This document shows positions 47,543 to 56,763 of a stretch of DNA of 64,000 nt, in pieces. The notes below the pieces were generated by a model. It saw nothing but the letters and a program-made list of their open reading frames with translations. It had not been told where the DNA came from and ran no database searches. How positions within the stretch are numbered: position 1 is the first letter of the stretch; each line of letters opens with the position of its first letter. The position numbers and the translations under genes are program-made. This stretch comes from Polaribacter sp. HaHaR_3_91 (lineage in GTDB: Bacteria; Bacteroidota; Bacteroidia; Flavobacteriales; Flavobacteriaceae): the NCBI RefSeq assembly GCF_019278525.1, contig NZ_CP058986.1, positions 2,991,001-3,055,000 of the forward strand, written 5' to 3'.

Positions 47543-49246
47543 ATGATAGATTGGAATCAAATAGAAAAAGAAATCATAGCGGAAACAAAAGATGTTATAT
47601 CTATTGATAGAAAAATCAACTTAGATAAAATAGCATCACTTTTCATTGACGTTCTGAGATTTAGTGTTGATGATAAAGCCATAAATGGGATTGAAACTCG
47701 TTTACCGAATGCCCTTGAAAAGATTCTTGTCAAACCAATATCCAGAATAGATAAAAACGCATATTTCCCAGAAGCAAGTCAAATAGAACCCTATCTAAGA
47801 AAGATTCTATATCTTGTTAAACCATCTGTCTACGTAGCAATAAAAAATGATAAAAAGAAAGCACTTGGAGCTATTATTTCATTGCTTGAATTAAACCCAA
47901 ATAAGGTTGATTTTTCTTGGACAAGCCTTTCAGCTAGTCAAAAATCTTATTTCGCTGAACATTTAATCAAGGCATATAATTTACGAAATCTAGAAGGCCA
48001 TAATTGCACAGAATGGACAAATGCAAAACTCTACGATGAACTTAGAAGCGTTCTAGTAATTTATCTATACGCCACATATAAGTATCAAAGGGAATTGAAA
48101 ATAGCAATTAATCCATTTGACGTATCAAACTATCTCAGAAAAGAGATTCAAAGAATTAAAGTTTTGCAGTCTCGATTTGTCCATATTGACGGTAAGGAAG
48201 AAATAGATGGTATTAACCTATACGCCAAGGAGCTACTGGAAGATGATGAGATAGATAAAGATGAATCTCAAAATATTCGGGAAGGGACAATTGATAGTTT
48301 AAGGAAATCCATCAAAGAAAAGAAAATGATAATATTGGGTGATGTTGGAATGGGAAAAAGCACCACATTGCTGTTCCTACACCTTCAAGATGCTCAATCA
48401 GCTATCGTTGATAGTAATAAGAACATACCTATATACCTTGAATTAAAAAACTTAACAGATAAAGACGATCTATTTGAAAAACTGAAATCAAAACTGAATA
48501 TTGATAAGGATGTTGCAGAGACATTATTTGAAAAAGGGAGAATTAATCTATTCTTAGATGGTCTTAATGAAATTGAAAAGAAAATAAAAGTTTCAATTTT
48601 TAACCAAATCAATAATTTAATTGAAAATTATCCTGATAATTTTTATTTAATTACCAGCAGACCTCAACATTACAACAGAGAATTTGATAGTGACTTAGTC
48701 AATAGAAAAATACCAGTTTTTACACTTCAAAAAATGGTGGATAGTCAAATAGAAGAGTTTCTTACAAAGAATGGGAAAAAGGTAAAAGACTATATTCTAA
48801 ATGAAATAAATAATAATAATAGACTAAAAAGAATCGTACGAAATCCGTTAATGCTAACAATGCTAATTGGAGTTGTTTTAAAAGATGGAAAAATCCCCAA
48901 TGAAAAAGGTAAAATAATAAGAGCATTTATGTTCAGTCTTTATGATAGGGAACAAAAACAGATTTTTGATTTTGATATAGATCTTTTCCACTTGTTATTA
49001 TGCTATTTGGGTTTTCAAACAAGAGATCTAACAGGTTCTAATTCAAGTTTGGAAAGAGATGAATACATAATTCCAATTCTTCAAGAAAGAAAAAAGGAGC
49101 TTGGTTTAGAAATCAATTTACTTAGGTTTTTAAGAAAAGCAATTGATTTAAACATTCTCGTTAATGACAGTAATCAGTTTAGTTTTAGTCACGAATTATT
49201 TCAGGAATACTATGCTGCCGAGTTCCTACATGCATTGAATGAATAA
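47543..49246 (+). CDS. NACHT-domain NTPase (putative defence, STAND-like)
   Basis: 567 residues. An N-terminal region of ~230 residues without a recognised fold is followed by a NACHT: IILGDVGMGKSTTLL (Walker A, ~264-278), INLFLDGLNEIE (Walker B), FYLITSRPQHYN and RNPLMLTMLIGV. The winged-helix end is FSFSHELFQEYYAAEFL. Bacterial NACHT proteins are anti-phage sensors that oligomerise on detecting phage products. It starts 23 bp after the core GTTACCACCA. The chain stops exactly where related proteins usually continue, and the next frame looks like the continuation. Confidence 0.75.
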   Translation: MIDWNQIEKEIIAETKDVISIDRKINLDKIASLFIDVLRFSVDDKAINGIETRLPNALEKILVKPISRIDKNAYFPEASQIEPYLRKILYLVKPSVYVAIKNDKKKALGAIISLLELNPNKVDFSWTSLSASQKSYFAEHLIKAYNLRNLEGHNCTEWTNAKLYDELRSVLVIYLYATYKYQRELKIAINPFDVSNYLRKEIQRIKVLQSRFVHIDGKEEIDGINLYAKELLEDDEIDKDESQNIREGTIDSLRKSIKEKKMIILGDVGMGKSTTLLFLHLQDAQSAIVDSNKNIPIYLELKNLTDKDDLFEKLKSKLNIDKDVAETLFEKGRINLFLDGLNEIEKKIKVSIFNQINNLIENYPDNFYLITSRPQHYNREFDSDLVNRKIPVFTLQKMVDSQIEEFLTKNGKKVKDYILNEINNNNRLKRIVRNPLMLTMLIGVVLKDGKIPNEKGKIIRAFMFSLYDREQKQIFDFDIDLFHLLLCYLGFQTRDLTGSNSSLERDEYIIPILQERKKELGLEINLLRFLRKAIDLNILVNDSNQFSFSHELFQEYYAAEFLHALNE

Positions 49247-49832
49247 ATTTAAAAAAAATAAAGACCTATTAGCTAAATATAAAAACAATGCTGATTGGCA
49301 TGGAGTTTTAAGTCTTTATTCTGGATTATACGAAAGAAAAAGCAACAGAAATGATTATATAATAAATTTAGTAGATACAAATCCTCAATTAGCAGTTCAA
49401 TGTGAATTAAATTCAACTCGAGAAGACCGAAATTTTAATAATCGACTTAAAAAAAAATTAATAGCCAATACTCGATCTTTTGCAAATCCAAAACTATTTA
49501 CTGAAAATTTCATCGCATTAATCCAAATTTTGGATACTAAAGATTTATTGAATGTTGTAAAAGTTAAAAGAAAGTATGTCCATAGGATGATTAAGATAAT
49601 ATTGAATGAAAAACCAAATATTTTATGGGATTTATTTATAGAGTTCATTCAAGATAAACGTCACAACCAAAGGCTTTTGTGGTTTATTGAAAGACTTCCT
49701 TCCAAATCTTTATCGATAACAAATATTGCTGAAGAGAGATGTTTTAATTTTATCTGTGAACACCTTCATTCTAATAAAAGATATTTTCACTTAAAAAGGT
49801 TAACTAAGTCAGTTTATAAAATAGATGAATAA
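49239..49832 (+). CDS. possible C-terminal part of the NACHT protein, or coupled partner
   Basis: 197 residues starting MNKFKKNKDLLAKYKNNADWHGVLSLYSGLYE, in the +1 frame, overlapping the NACHT stop by 8 bp (ATGAATAA). Helical repeats resemble the superhelical sensor region that follows YYAAEFL in NACHT proteins. Either a +1 frameshift in one gene, near the A8 of TTTAAAAAAAATAAAG at 49247, or two coupled genes. Confidence 0.5.
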   Translation: MNKFKKNKDLLAKYKNNADWHGVLSLYSGLYERKSNRNDYIINLVDTNPQLAVQCELNSTREDRNFNNRLKKKLIANTRSFANPKLFTENFIALIQILDTKDLLNVVKVKRKYVHRMIKIILNEKPNILWDLFIEFIQDKRHNQRLLWFIERLPSKSLSITNIAEERCFNFICEHLHSNKRYFHLKRLTKSVYKIDE

Positions 49833-50029
49833 TATTAGAAGATTAATTGAATTCTTCCACTTTTCTGTTCTAATCAAAAATTGAGAAATATCTTTAAAGG
49901 CCCTGAAACAGATTGTAGAGGAGAAAAATCATTATAATTTTCAACAACCTGCATTGATGAAATTGAAAAATTCTGACTAAACTCTATTACTGAAAACTAT
50001 AGTTGAAGATTAGAAAAATAATTAAAAAC
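49833..50029. other. non-coding tail of the NACHT cassette
   Basis: AT-rich with only short, broken frames. No supported gene; it may be degenerate coding sequence of the preceding protein. Confidence 0.4.
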
Positions 50030-50169
50030 TGGTGGTAACACCGTATATAATTTATTGCTGGCTTCTTGCTTACTTTCGAAAGTCCTCGAGGACTTTCTTG
50101 GTCGGTAATTATTTACTAAATTAGTTGCTTGAAACACGCAACAAACCATATACAACAACGTTGGTAGCA
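50030..50169 (+). repeat. attC-like cassette junction site 9
   Basis: Opens TGGTGGTAAC (complement of GTTACCACCA at 47511) and ends GTTGGTAGCA. Arms GTATAT/ATATAC and TTGC/GCAA pair. Hairpin GAAAGTCC-tcga-GGACTTTC. Confidence 0.85.
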
Positions 50170-50188
50170 ATATCTGGAAACAATCAAA

Positions 50189-51001
50189 ATGAAGAAGATT
50201 TTATATTTTTTAGTAATAAGTTTTGTCTTACTTAATTGTACGACAAAAAAAACAGAATTAGTGCTTCTTGGAACAGTTCACGAACCAATCGAGAATTTCA
50301 CCTCAGATAGTCTTTATAATATTTTAGAAAAAATAAAACCTGATTTGATTCTTTTCGAAGTTGATTCATCTTTTTTTACAAACGGATTTCAATTTAAAAA
50401 AACATGGAATAGCAATGAGAATATTGCTACAGTAAAATATATGAATAGGTTTAATGTAGATGTACGACCATACGAATTTACTGGAAGAAACGAGTACAGA
50501 GTGAACATAGGTGCAAGACCTACAGACCAGAAAGCGACAAAACTACTGGACAGTTTGTACGAAACCAAAAAATTAGATTCTTTAGATATGAAAACCTACA
50601 AAAATTATCTAAACATAAATGACTCTCTTATTTCTTTTATTGACTTAGGCGCAAAAGAATTTAATAATTATATATCAGATAAAACAGCCGAAAAAAGACA
50701 AGAATTTCAATACAAAAAATTGTTAGAAATTATGCGAAAATATCCTGTTTTTTCAGACACATATTTCTACAAAAGCAACAATGACAGTATTAGTTATTTT
50801 AAGGGATATGAAAAAGCATCTGAATTTTGGGACTTAAGAAATCGAACAATGTCCCGAAACATATTGCATTTTGTTAAAGAATATAAAGGAAGTAAAATAG
50901 TTGTTTTAAATGGTTTTTTTCATAGATATTATTTGAAATCTTTGATTGAGCCAAAACAGAGGGATATGGACTTCATAATTAAGGAATTTTATGAATATTA
51001 A
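50189..51001 (+). CDS. TraB/ChaN-like putative lipoprotein, cassette gene
   Basis: 270 residues with lipobox LVISFVLLNC (Cys ~17). The motif LVLLGTVHEPIENF followed by LEKIKPDLILFEVD resembles the TraB/erythromycin-esterase-like group (GTxHE with an acidic residue later), and LNGFFHRYYLKSL near the end supplies another His. The enzymatic role is unknown. Anchored in the envelope if the lipobox is used. Confidence 0.6.
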   Translation: MKKILYFLVISFVLLNCTTKKTELVLLGTVHEPIENFTSDSLYNILEKIKPDLILFEVDSSFFTNGFQFKKTWNSNENIATVKYMNRFNVDVRPYEFTGRNEYRVNIGARPTDQKATKLLDSLYETKKLDSLDMKTYKNYLNINDSLISFIDLGAKEFNNYISDKTAEKRQEFQYKKLLEIMRKYPVFSDTYFYKSNNDSISYFKGYEKASEFWDLRNRTMSRNILHFVKEYKGSKIVVLNGFFHRYYLKSLIEPKQRDMDFIIKEFYEY

Positions 51002-51004
51002 TAC

Positions 51005-51144
51005 TGCTACCAACAATGTATAAAAACAATTGCGGTTTTGTGCTTAATCAAAAGTAGTTGCTTTGTTTACTAGCTTCTGATTTTCCTACGGAAAATCCTC
51101 GCACACAAACACGCAACATTTCATATACGTAAACGTTGTAATGC
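51005..51144 (+). repeat. attC-like cassette junction site 10
   Basis: Opens TGCTACCAAC and ends CGTTGTAATGC. Hairpin GATTTTCC-tac-GGAAAATC. Arms TTGCG/CGCAA pair; the outer arm is weak (TGTATAA with ATATACG). Confidence 0.8.
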
Positions 51145-51167
51145 ATAATGACAAAACGCAGTCCTGA

Positions 51168-52070
51168 ATGAAAAACCTAGCTTTTTTAATAATAACATTT
51201 CTCGCTTTTGGATGTCAAGGACAAAATAAGATGTTCGAGAAAGAAGAGAACAAAGCAAAGGAATTTATGGAATCCAAAATATCGGAAATCTATAATGACC
51301 AATTCAAAACCGAATTTATTGGAACTTGGCACGAGTTTGGAAAAATTTATGGCTTTAAGTTTTATATCATTGAAAATAACGACTATCCAATCGCAGTCGA
51401 GTACAACCTTGGAGAACAAGAGCCTTTTGAATTTGACAAACAAGGATTTGAAAAGGAATATGAAGCAATTAAGGTAAAAATCAGAGCTTCCGGACAACTC
51501 GAAAAGGATATCCAAGCTTATTTTCCTAACGCAAGAGCAATTGCAAATAGGATTGAAAATCGTGATGGAACTTATCGTTGGGTAAATAACATTTATACTG
51601 CTCAACCATTGGATAAGGAAAAAGGAAAAACATTTACGGAATTAAATGCACTTTGTAATTCATTGACAAAAAAGTTAAATGAAGAAAAAACATTTTATAA
51701 CTTCTATTTCCCAAAAGAAGTAGATAAAACCGAATATACTGACAATCGATTTTCTTTCTTCGAATTTGATAATTTTAGTCAAAAGCACATATACCATTAT
51801 CGAGTTGACTTCATAAAAAGTGGAGAACAATTCGAGATGACAAATCAAAAGCTTCATGATAATCTAAAAGAGGAACAATCAGAAAAACTAAAGAACTCAA
51901 TTGAGAAATGGAAAAATGAAAACGGATTTGAAAACTGGGAAATATCACTACTTACAGAAAGTAGTATTGATAGAGACCTTGATTTCAAGAAGTTTATATT
52001 AGGTTCGAATGGAGAGAAAAAATTCGGATTTATAAACATAGAAACGAAAGAATTAAAATTTGTAAATTAA
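51168..52070 (+). CDS. putative lipoprotein, cassette gene
   Basis: 300 residues with a lipoprotein signal (MKNLAFLIITFLAFGC, Cys 16). Two similar-sized halves are charged and aromatic (GTWHEFGKIYGFKF...; FSFFEFDNFSQKHIYHYRVD). No family recognised. Single gene of its cassette; the stop is 7 bp before GCATTACAAC. Confidence 0.6.
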   Translation: MKNLAFLIITFLAFGCQGQNKMFEKEENKAKEFMESKISEIYNDQFKTEFIGTWHEFGKIYGFKFYIIENNDYPIAVEYNLGEQEPFEFDKQGFEKEYEAIKVKIRASGQLEKDIQAYFPNARAIANRIENRDGTYRWVNNIYTAQPLDKEKGKTFTELNALCNSLTKKLNEEKTFYNFYFPKEVDKTEYTDNRFSFFEFDNFSQKHIYHYRVDFIKSGEQFEMTNQKLHDNLKEEQSEKLKNSIEKWKNENGFENWEISLLTESSIDRDLDFKKFILGSNGEKKFGFINIETKELKFVN

Positions 52071-52077
52071 AAATTAC

Positions 52078-52217
52078 GCATTACAACACCGTGTAAAAAA
52101 AATTGCTAGTAAAAGCCTACTTACGAAAATCCTCGCGGATTTTCTTGGTTCGTGTTTTATTTACTAACTTTAGTGCTTAAACCACGCAACTTTCCTTACA
52201 CAACAACGTTAGCAACA
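52078..52217 (+). repeat. attC-like cassette junction site 11
   Basis: Opens GCATTACAAC, ends CGTTAGCAACA. Arms GTGTAA/TTACAC and TTGC/GCAA. Hairpin GAAAATCC-tcgc-GGATTTTC. Confidence 0.85.
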
Positions 52218-52220
52218 ACT

Positions 52221-52640
52221 ATGAAAAAAATCCTGCTCATATTAATAATTGGAATTTCTAATTTGACTTTTGCTCAAATGGAAACAAAATTGAGTGGAAA
52301 AATAGTTGACGAAAATTTGACTTGCCTATTCGGAGTAAAAATCACGAATCTCAATAGCGCAACGGAATCTATATCTGACCAAAATGGACGATATGAAATA
52401 ATTGCATCGGAAAATGACACGCTGGAATTTCAAATTGTTGGACTGACAACTGACAAAATAAAAATTGAAAAACCGACTCAAACTCGGAATTTGATTATGA
52501 TGAATAAAGACGTAAATTGTTTAGGAGCAATTTGGACGGAAAAACAATATCGTAAAGCAAACAAACGAATTAAAAAACAACTGAAAAAATTATATAAAAA
52601 AGCGGAAAAAGAAAATGTGTGGAAAAATAGCAGTTGCTAA
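52221..52640 (+). CDS. exported CarboxypepD_reg-like protein, cassette gene
   Basis: 139 residues from the ATG at 52221; an in-frame start at 52152 lies inside the attC-like site and is rejected. Signal peptide MKKILLILIIGISNLTFAQ, then LSGKIVDENLTCLFGVKITN and SISDQNGRYEIIASENDTLEF. This is the carboxypeptidase-regulatory-like beta sandwich common in this phylum, usually with TonB-linked or surface proteins. The C-terminus is Lys-rich. The stop is made by the inverse core (GCTAAC). Confidence 0.75.
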   Translation: MKKILLILIIGISNLTFAQMETKLSGKIVDENLTCLFGVKITNLNSATESISDQNGRYEIIASENDTLEFQIVGLTTDKIKIEKPTQTRNLIMMNKDVNCLGAIWTEKQYRKANKRIKKQLKKLYKKAEKENVWKNSSC

Positions 52641-52770
52641 CACCGTATAAAAATAATTGCGGTTTGGTGCTTAAACAAAGGTAATTGCGTGTTTGCCTGC
52701 ATCTGATTTTCCTTCGGAAAATCCTCGCATACAAACCCGCAACTATTCTTATACATAAACGTTAGGTGTA
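52632..52770 (+). repeat. attC-like cassette junction site 12
   Basis: Opens AGTTGCTAAC, ends CGTTAGGTGTA. Arms GTATAA/TTATAC and TTGCGG/CCGCAA. Hairpin GATTTTCC-ttc-GGAAAATC. Confidence 0.85.
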
Positions 52771-52834
52771 ATTTAAAAAATGTACTTTCCTGAAATAGGT
52801 TGACTAAAAATTAAACACTTAATTATAGTCACTT

Positions 52835-53293
52835 ATGAAAGCTCAAAAACAACCCTGGCGAAAAAAAACGTACGAAAAAGCAACTTTAGAACTCAAATTA
52901 TTCGTCGTTGACCAAATTCAGAATGGACAGATTTCCACAAACTTTGCTTCCAAAAAATATGATGTTCCTAGAACTACAATTGGGTATTGGATCAAAAAAT
53001 ATAGTACTTTAGTCCAACAAAATACAGGTATGAGTAAATTAGATGAGATTAAAAAACTAAAGGAACGTATTGAAGAATTGGAGTTTGTAAAGGAATTTCA
53101 ACAAGATATTATTGCTGACATGGAAATCATTACTGGAGTCGATTTGTCAAAAAAGTCGTTGCCCAAAACATTAGCGAAAGAGATAGAACTAAAAAAGAAA
53201 AACCGTTTAAAAGAAAATGGTTCTATGAGTGTTTTGGGATTAGTAAACAAGCCTTCTACAAAAGACTCAAAACCCAAGAAAACAAACGACTAA
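52835..53293 (+). CDS. IS3-family transposase OrfA, type A
   Basis: 152 residues; helix-turn-helix plus coiled coil; A_AAA_AAG frameshift signal in phase. Confidence 0.9.
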   Translation: MKAQKQPWRKKTYEKATLELKLFVVDQIQNGQISTNFASKKYDVPRTTIGYWIKKYSTLVQQNTGMSKLDEIKKLKERIEELEFVKEFQQDIIADMEIITGVDLSKKSLPKTLAKEIELKKKNRLKENGSMSVLGLVNKPSTKDSKPKKTND

Positions 53294-53313
53294 ACGATGA
53301 AAAAGTCATCGCA

Positions 53314-54087
53314 ATGATACAAGAATATCGAAAATTAGTTGGTATGAGAACTGGCGGAATTAAGTTATATGATGAACTTAAACAAGACTTTATAAAACAA
53401 GGTATTAAAATCGGTAGAGACAAGTTGTACGATGTGTTAAGGCTTCATAATTTACTTGTTCCTAAGCTTAAAAACTATGTAACAACAACAAATTCTAATC
53501 ATCAATTTAGAAAATATAAAAACCTAATTAAAGACCAAGTTCCTACTCGACCAGAACAACTATGGGTAAGCGATATAACATACATTAAAACAGACAATGG
53601 ACACAATTACCTAGCAATCGTTACAGATGCATATTCTAAACAAATTATGGGCTATAAATTAGATAACAACATGAAGACATCACTTTGTTCAGAAGCGCTA
53701 GAAATGGCTATTAAAAATAGAAAATACCCTGATAAAAAATTAATACATCATTCTGACAGAGGTTTTCAATACTGTAACCCCAAATACACAGCATTTGCAG
53801 AAGAAAATGGCATAATGATGAGCATGACAGAACAATATGATCCTTATGAAAACGCAATTGCAGAGCGAATTAATAGAACTTTAAAATATGAATATGGACT
53901 TAGAAATTGCTTTAAAAACACTGCCATTGCTCAAGAAGTAACAAAACAAGCAGTATATATTTACAACAATTTAAGAACCCATTTTAGCTTAGAATTAAGA
54001 AAGCCAGCTGAAGTACATTTAAATCCAAACATCAAATACAAATCATATCGAAGAAATAATGTAAATTTGACTGAACTAACAATTTGA
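53314..54087 (+). CDS. IS3-family transposase OrfB, type A
   Basis: 257-residue rve catalytic protein. It shares RNCFKNTAIAQ (not RNCIKNTAIAQ) with copy 5, suggesting these two are close relatives. Confidence 0.9.
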   Translation: MIQEYRKLVGMRTGGIKLYDELKQDFIKQGIKIGRDKLYDVLRLHNLLVPKLKNYVTTTNSNHQFRKYKNLIKDQVPTRPEQLWVSDITYIKTDNGHNYLAIVTDAYSKQIMGYKLDNNMKTSLCSEALEMAIKNRKYPDKKLIHHSDRGFQYCNPKYTAFAEENGIMMSMTEQYDPYENAIAERINRTLKYEYGLRNCFKNTAIAQEVTKQAVYIYNNLRTHFSLELRKPAEVHLNPNIKYKSYRRNNVNLTELTI

Positions 54088-54196
54088 AAACAAAACTAGT
54101 TCAAATTATTTTTTGCCTTCTAAACGGCTAAAAAAATCTTTTGAACGGTATAAATTAACCTAAAAAAAGGTCAACCTATATCAGTATAATACAAAA

Positions 54197-54994
54197 ATGA
54201 CAAATAAAAAAGAAAAAAGAATTTTATCAGCACCTTATGCAAGGTTGATTGGTACTATTTCATCATTGAATTTACAACTATTAATTTCTACTCAATTTAG
54301 TGAACAAGACTGTTTAAATTGGGAACAATCATTAAGAGATGATTTAGGAAACTTAAAATCAAAATTAAAGGTTGACTCTATTTTAAAAAGATTATCTAAT
54401 TCGCCTGTTTTTATGCTGGATGAATTAAGAATGAGCTCTATTGATTCAACAATAATAACTTATACTTCATCAATAGAATTATTCATCCGAGAAATTATTG
54501 ATTTGAGTTTAAGAAGAAATTCAAGTCTGAGAAAGAAAGCATTTAGTAAAGTTCAAATTTCCGCTTTAGAATTGGAAAATAAAACTGAATTAAATGAAAT
54601 CAAAAATGACCTTTTCAAAACACTATCAATTGAGCATTCTAAAGGTCAATTGTTGTCTGAAAAACTCAAAAGAGCCTCAAAGTTTCTTTCTATATCAAAA
54701 TCAAGTACTAAAGACATTCTTATAAACGATATCGACAGCATTTGGAAATTAAGAAACTCAATTGCCCATTCTAACGATGGTAATAAAACAATTTATGAAT
54801 TTACATCGAACAATATTAAAAAAACAATAGGTGGATACTCAACTAAAGAAGAATATTTGAATTTTACAACTGAACTATTAGAGCCTATGAATGCTTTTTT
54901 TGACTTTCTCGAGGAATGGCAAAATGAGGTTTTAGATAAATGGGATGCGAATTCATTCATTCATTATAAAAAAACTACACCTAACACCGTATAA
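54197..54994 (+). CDS. HEPN-domain protein (MAE_28990-like), cassette gene
   Basis: 265 residues, helical. The Rx4H motif RNSIAH sits in WKLRNSIAHSNDG, with TSSIELFIREIIDLSL upstream, like HEPN proteins of the RiboL-PSP/MAE_28990 type, many of which are RNase toxins or defence effectors. The last codons (TPNTV) and the TAA come from the attC-like site. IS copy 4 sits directly upstream. Confidence 0.65.
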   Translation: MTNKKEKRILSAPYARLIGTISSLNLQLLISTQFSEQDCLNWEQSLRDDLGNLKSKLKVDSILKRLSNSPVFMLDELRMSSIDSTIITYTSSIELFIREIIDLSLRRNSSLRKKAFSKVQISALELENKTELNEIKNDLFKTLSIEHSKGQLLSEKLKRASKFLSISKSSTKDILINDIDSIWKLRNSIAHSNDGNKTIYEFTSNNIKKTIGGYSTKEEYLNFTTELLEPMNAFFDFLEEWQNEVLDKWDANSFIHYKKTTPNTV

Positions 54995-55112
54995 AATTAA
55001 TTGCTGGTTTTAGCCAATTTACGAAAGTCCTTGCGGACTTTCTATCTGTGATTTATTTGCTAACTTTAGTGCTTAAACACGCAACTAATCTTATACAAAC
55101 ACGTTACCTACA
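54976..55112 (+). repeat. attC-like cassette junction site 13
   Basis: Opens TACACCTAAC (complement of GTTAGGTGTA) and ends CGTTACCTACA. Arms GTATAA/TTATAC and TTGC/GCAA. Hairpin GAAAGTCC-ttgc-GGACTTTC. Confidence 0.85.
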
Positions 55113-55133
55113 ATGCAAAAAAAATCAGCCTCC

Positions 55134-56228
55134 ATTCAATAACTTAACGCAACAAATCTAAAATTATAGATTTGTAAAATGGAAGTAAAAAAACATAGAC
55201 GATTAACTTTGAAAGAAAGAGTGATTATTCAGACTCTTTTAAATGAAGAAAAGTCTAAATCTTATATAGCAATTAAACTCAATAGATCTCGTTCAACTAT
55301 CGGTAGAGAAGTGAATAAATGGGTGCAAAAAAAAGAACATAGATATGATGCTGAACTTGCTCATTGGTGTGCTAAAGAAGATTATTTAAACAAGAGAAAT
55401 TTAGATAAAATAAGCACTTATTCTTTACTCAAATTTTTTGTTTACAAAGGACTTTTATCAAACTGGACTCCTGAACAAATTTCTGGAAGATTAAAAGAGT
55501 TGTATCCTAATAATCTAATAATGTCTATTTCACACGAAGCTATTTATAGACACATTTATACTAGACCACAAGCTCGTTTAAATAAAAAGTTAATCAAACT
55601 ATTAGTACGTAAAAAAACAAGACGTAGAACCCCTAAAAAAAGACGTGGTGGTGGAAGTAAAATCACTAACCAAGTCAGTATTGACAACAGACCACAACAT
55701 ATTGACCTTAGAAATGAAGTGGGACATTGGGAAGGAGATTTAGTGATTGGGAAAAATCATAAAAGTGCTATTGGAACTATTGTAGAGCGCAAAACTAGAT
55801 TTACTTTAATAGTAAAATTAGAGTCTAAAAAAGCAGGTGAAGTAGCTAATGAGTTTTCTAAAATATTAAACAAATTAAATCCTATTTATAAAAAATCAAT
55901 GACATATGATAACGGAATTGAAATGGCGAGACACGAAATGATTACTAAAAAAACAGGTATGAAAATATACTTTGCACATCCATATTCTTCCTGGGAAAGA
56001 GGAACAAATGAAAATACAAATGGACTCATTAGAAGATATCTTCCAAAAGGAACAAACTTCAATGAAATTGACGTAAATAAACTCCAAAATATTCAAGAAA
56101 AATTGAACAACAGACCAAGAAAAATTATAGGATATAAAACTCCAAAAGAAATGATGGATTTAGAACTTAAATTTGTAGCTTAGTAACATCAATAAACAAA
56201 AACGGTTTGTTGCGTTACAACATTGAAT
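55134..56228 (+). mobile_element. IS30-family element
   Basis: About 1.1 kb; ends inferred from inverted words ATTCAAT...AACGCAACAAA on the left and their complement TTTGTTGCGTT...ATTGAAT on the right. It carries one transposase gene. Its right end is 5 bp from the truncated left end of IS type A copy 5. Confidence 0.75.
55179..56183 (+). CDS. IS30-family transposase
   Basis: 334 residues. The N-terminal helix-turn-helix (KSYIAIKLNRSRSTIGREVN) is typical of IS30. The DDE core has VGHWEGDLVIGK (Asp), MTYDNGIEMARHE (Asp) and NENTNGLIRRYLPKGTNF (Glu), the IS30 hallmarks. Confidence 0.93.
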   Translation: MEVKKHRRLTLKERVIIQTLLNEEKSKSYIAIKLNRSRSTIGREVNKWVQKKEHRYDAELAHWCAKEDYLNKRNLDKISTYSLLKFFVYKGLLSNWTPEQISGRLKELYPNNLIMSISHEAIYRHIYTRPQARLNKKLIKLLVRKKTRRRTPKKRRGGGSKITNQVSIDNRPQHIDLRNEVGHWEGDLVIGKNHKSAIGTIVERKTRFTLIVKLESKKAGEVANEFSKILNKLNPIYKKSMTYDNGIEMARHEMITKKTGMKIYFAHPYSSWERGTNENTNGLIRRYLPKGTNFNEIDVNKLQNIQEKLNNRPRKIIGYKTPKEMMDLELKFVA

Positions 56229-56284
56229 CCAAGACTTTCCTGAAATAGGTTGACTAAAAATTAAACACTTAATTATAGTCACTT

Positions 56285-56743
56285 ATGAAAGCTCAAAAAC
56301 AACCCTGGCGAAAAAAAACGTACGAAAAAGCAACTTTAGAACTCAAATTATTCGTCGTTGACCAAATTCAGAATGGACAGATTTCCACAAACTTTGCTTC
56401 CAAAAAATATGATGTTCCTAGAACTACAATTGGGTATTGGATCAAAAAATATAGTACTTTAGTCCAACAAAATACAGGTATGAGTAAATTAGATGAGATT
56501 AAAAAACTAAAGGAACGTATTGAAGAATTGGAGTTTGTAAAGGAATTTCAACAAGATATTATTGCTGACATGGAAATCATTACTGGAGTCGATTTGTCAA
56601 AAAAGTCGTTGCCCAAAACATTAGCGAAAGAGATAGAACTAAAAAAGAAAAACCGTTTAAAAGAAAATGGTTCTATGAGTGTTTTGGGATTAGTAAACAA
56701 GCCTTCTACAAAAGACTCAAAACCCAAGAAAACAAACGACTAA
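56285..56743 (+). CDS. IS3-family transposase OrfA, type A
   Basis: 152 residues; helix-turn-helix plus coiled coil; protein identical to copies 2 to 4. Confidence 0.9.
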   Translation: MKAQKQPWRKKTYEKATLELKLFVVDQIQNGQISTNFASKKYDVPRTTIGYWIKKYSTLVQQNTGMSKLDEIKKLKERIEELEFVKEFQQDIIADMEIITGVDLSKKSLPKTLAKEIELKKKNRLKENGSMSVLGLVNKPSTKDSKPKKTND

Positions 56744-56763
56744 ACGATGAAAAAGTCATCGCA

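Larger units (their letters stand above)
52781..54193 (+). mobile_element. IS3-family element type A, copy 4
   Basis: 1,413 bp with both termini and aaaa on each side. It inserted between the core GTTAGGTGTA and the ATG of the HEPN gene; the cassette ends still match, so this is a simple insertion. Confidence 0.9.

Noticed and set aside
51186..52039. Several minus-strand frames across the lipoprotein gene at 51168
   Set aside because: All are antisense to a gene with a clear signal peptide and correct cassette placement.
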